Source: Planctomycetota bacterium (GTDB lineage Bacteria; Planctomycetota; Planctomycetia; Planctomycetales; Planctomycetaceae). From it: a DNA stretch of 6,642 bases. The notes beneath the pieces were generated by a model. The model was given only the letters and a program-made list of their open reading frames with translations, was not told the origin of the DNA and did not search any database. Below, piece after piece: positions 6,617 to 6,642 of the stretch. The stretch covers positions 1 to 6,642 of the forward strand of contig JAQBZS010000413.1 in NCBI GenBank assembly GCA_027622115.1, read 5' to 3'. A program made the translations under genes and the position numbers. The stretch's first letter is position 1, and every line of letters starts with the position of its first letter.

Positions 6617-6642
6617 TTTTCGAGCGCAGCGGGCACCGGCCC

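Noticed and set aside
1..6642. CRISPR array, tRNA or rRNA genes
   Set aside because: No regularly spaced repeats with unique spacers, no tRNA-like cloverleaf and no rRNA-conserved segments were seen.

Overview
The window looks like a piece of a GC-rich Planctomycetota (PVC superphylum) genome, probably a Pirellulales- or Planctomycetales-like lineage. The main reason is one giant secreted protein that combines a PVC-type 'membrane-bound dehydrogenase' domain with HEAT-like repeats and a PVC-type CxxCH heme domain, an arrangement strongly associated with planctomycetes and verrucomicrobia. The lineage call rests on domain recognition by eye, not on a database search.

Layout: positions 1-293 are a leader with no convincing gene, ending in a ribosome binding site. 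Positions 294-5771 (+) encode one 1825-residue exported protein. In order it carries a signal peptide, a NodB-like polysaccharide deacetylase domain, an FG-GAP/VCBS-like segment, the PVC dehydrogenase beta-propeller, a HEAT-like helical region, a single-heme cytochrome c domain and a C-terminal beta-sandwich that looks carbohydrate-binding. Positions 5772-5885 are a short intergenic space with GC-rich hairpins, two of which are mutually exclusive. Positions 5886-6260 (+) encode a 124-residue stand-alone STAS-domain protein of the anti-sigma-factor-antagonist type, with a variant phosphorylation-site loop. Positions 6261-6642 have no supportable gene. They hold a 13-bp direct repeat that copies the STAS stop-codon region, an AT-rich patch, a large hairpin with perfect 31-bp arms that resembles a REPIN/MITE, and a short repeat (AAACAAGCGAG) near the window end.

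How the parts fit: the giant protein is probably an envelope or periplasmic redox enzyme acting on a carbohydrate, passing electrons to its own heme. The STAS protein is a cytosolic regulator, and nothing in the sequence ties it functionally to the large gene. The most unusual non-coding material is the 3' repeat cluster. No tRNA, rRNA, CRISPR array, integrase or intact transposase gene was seen.
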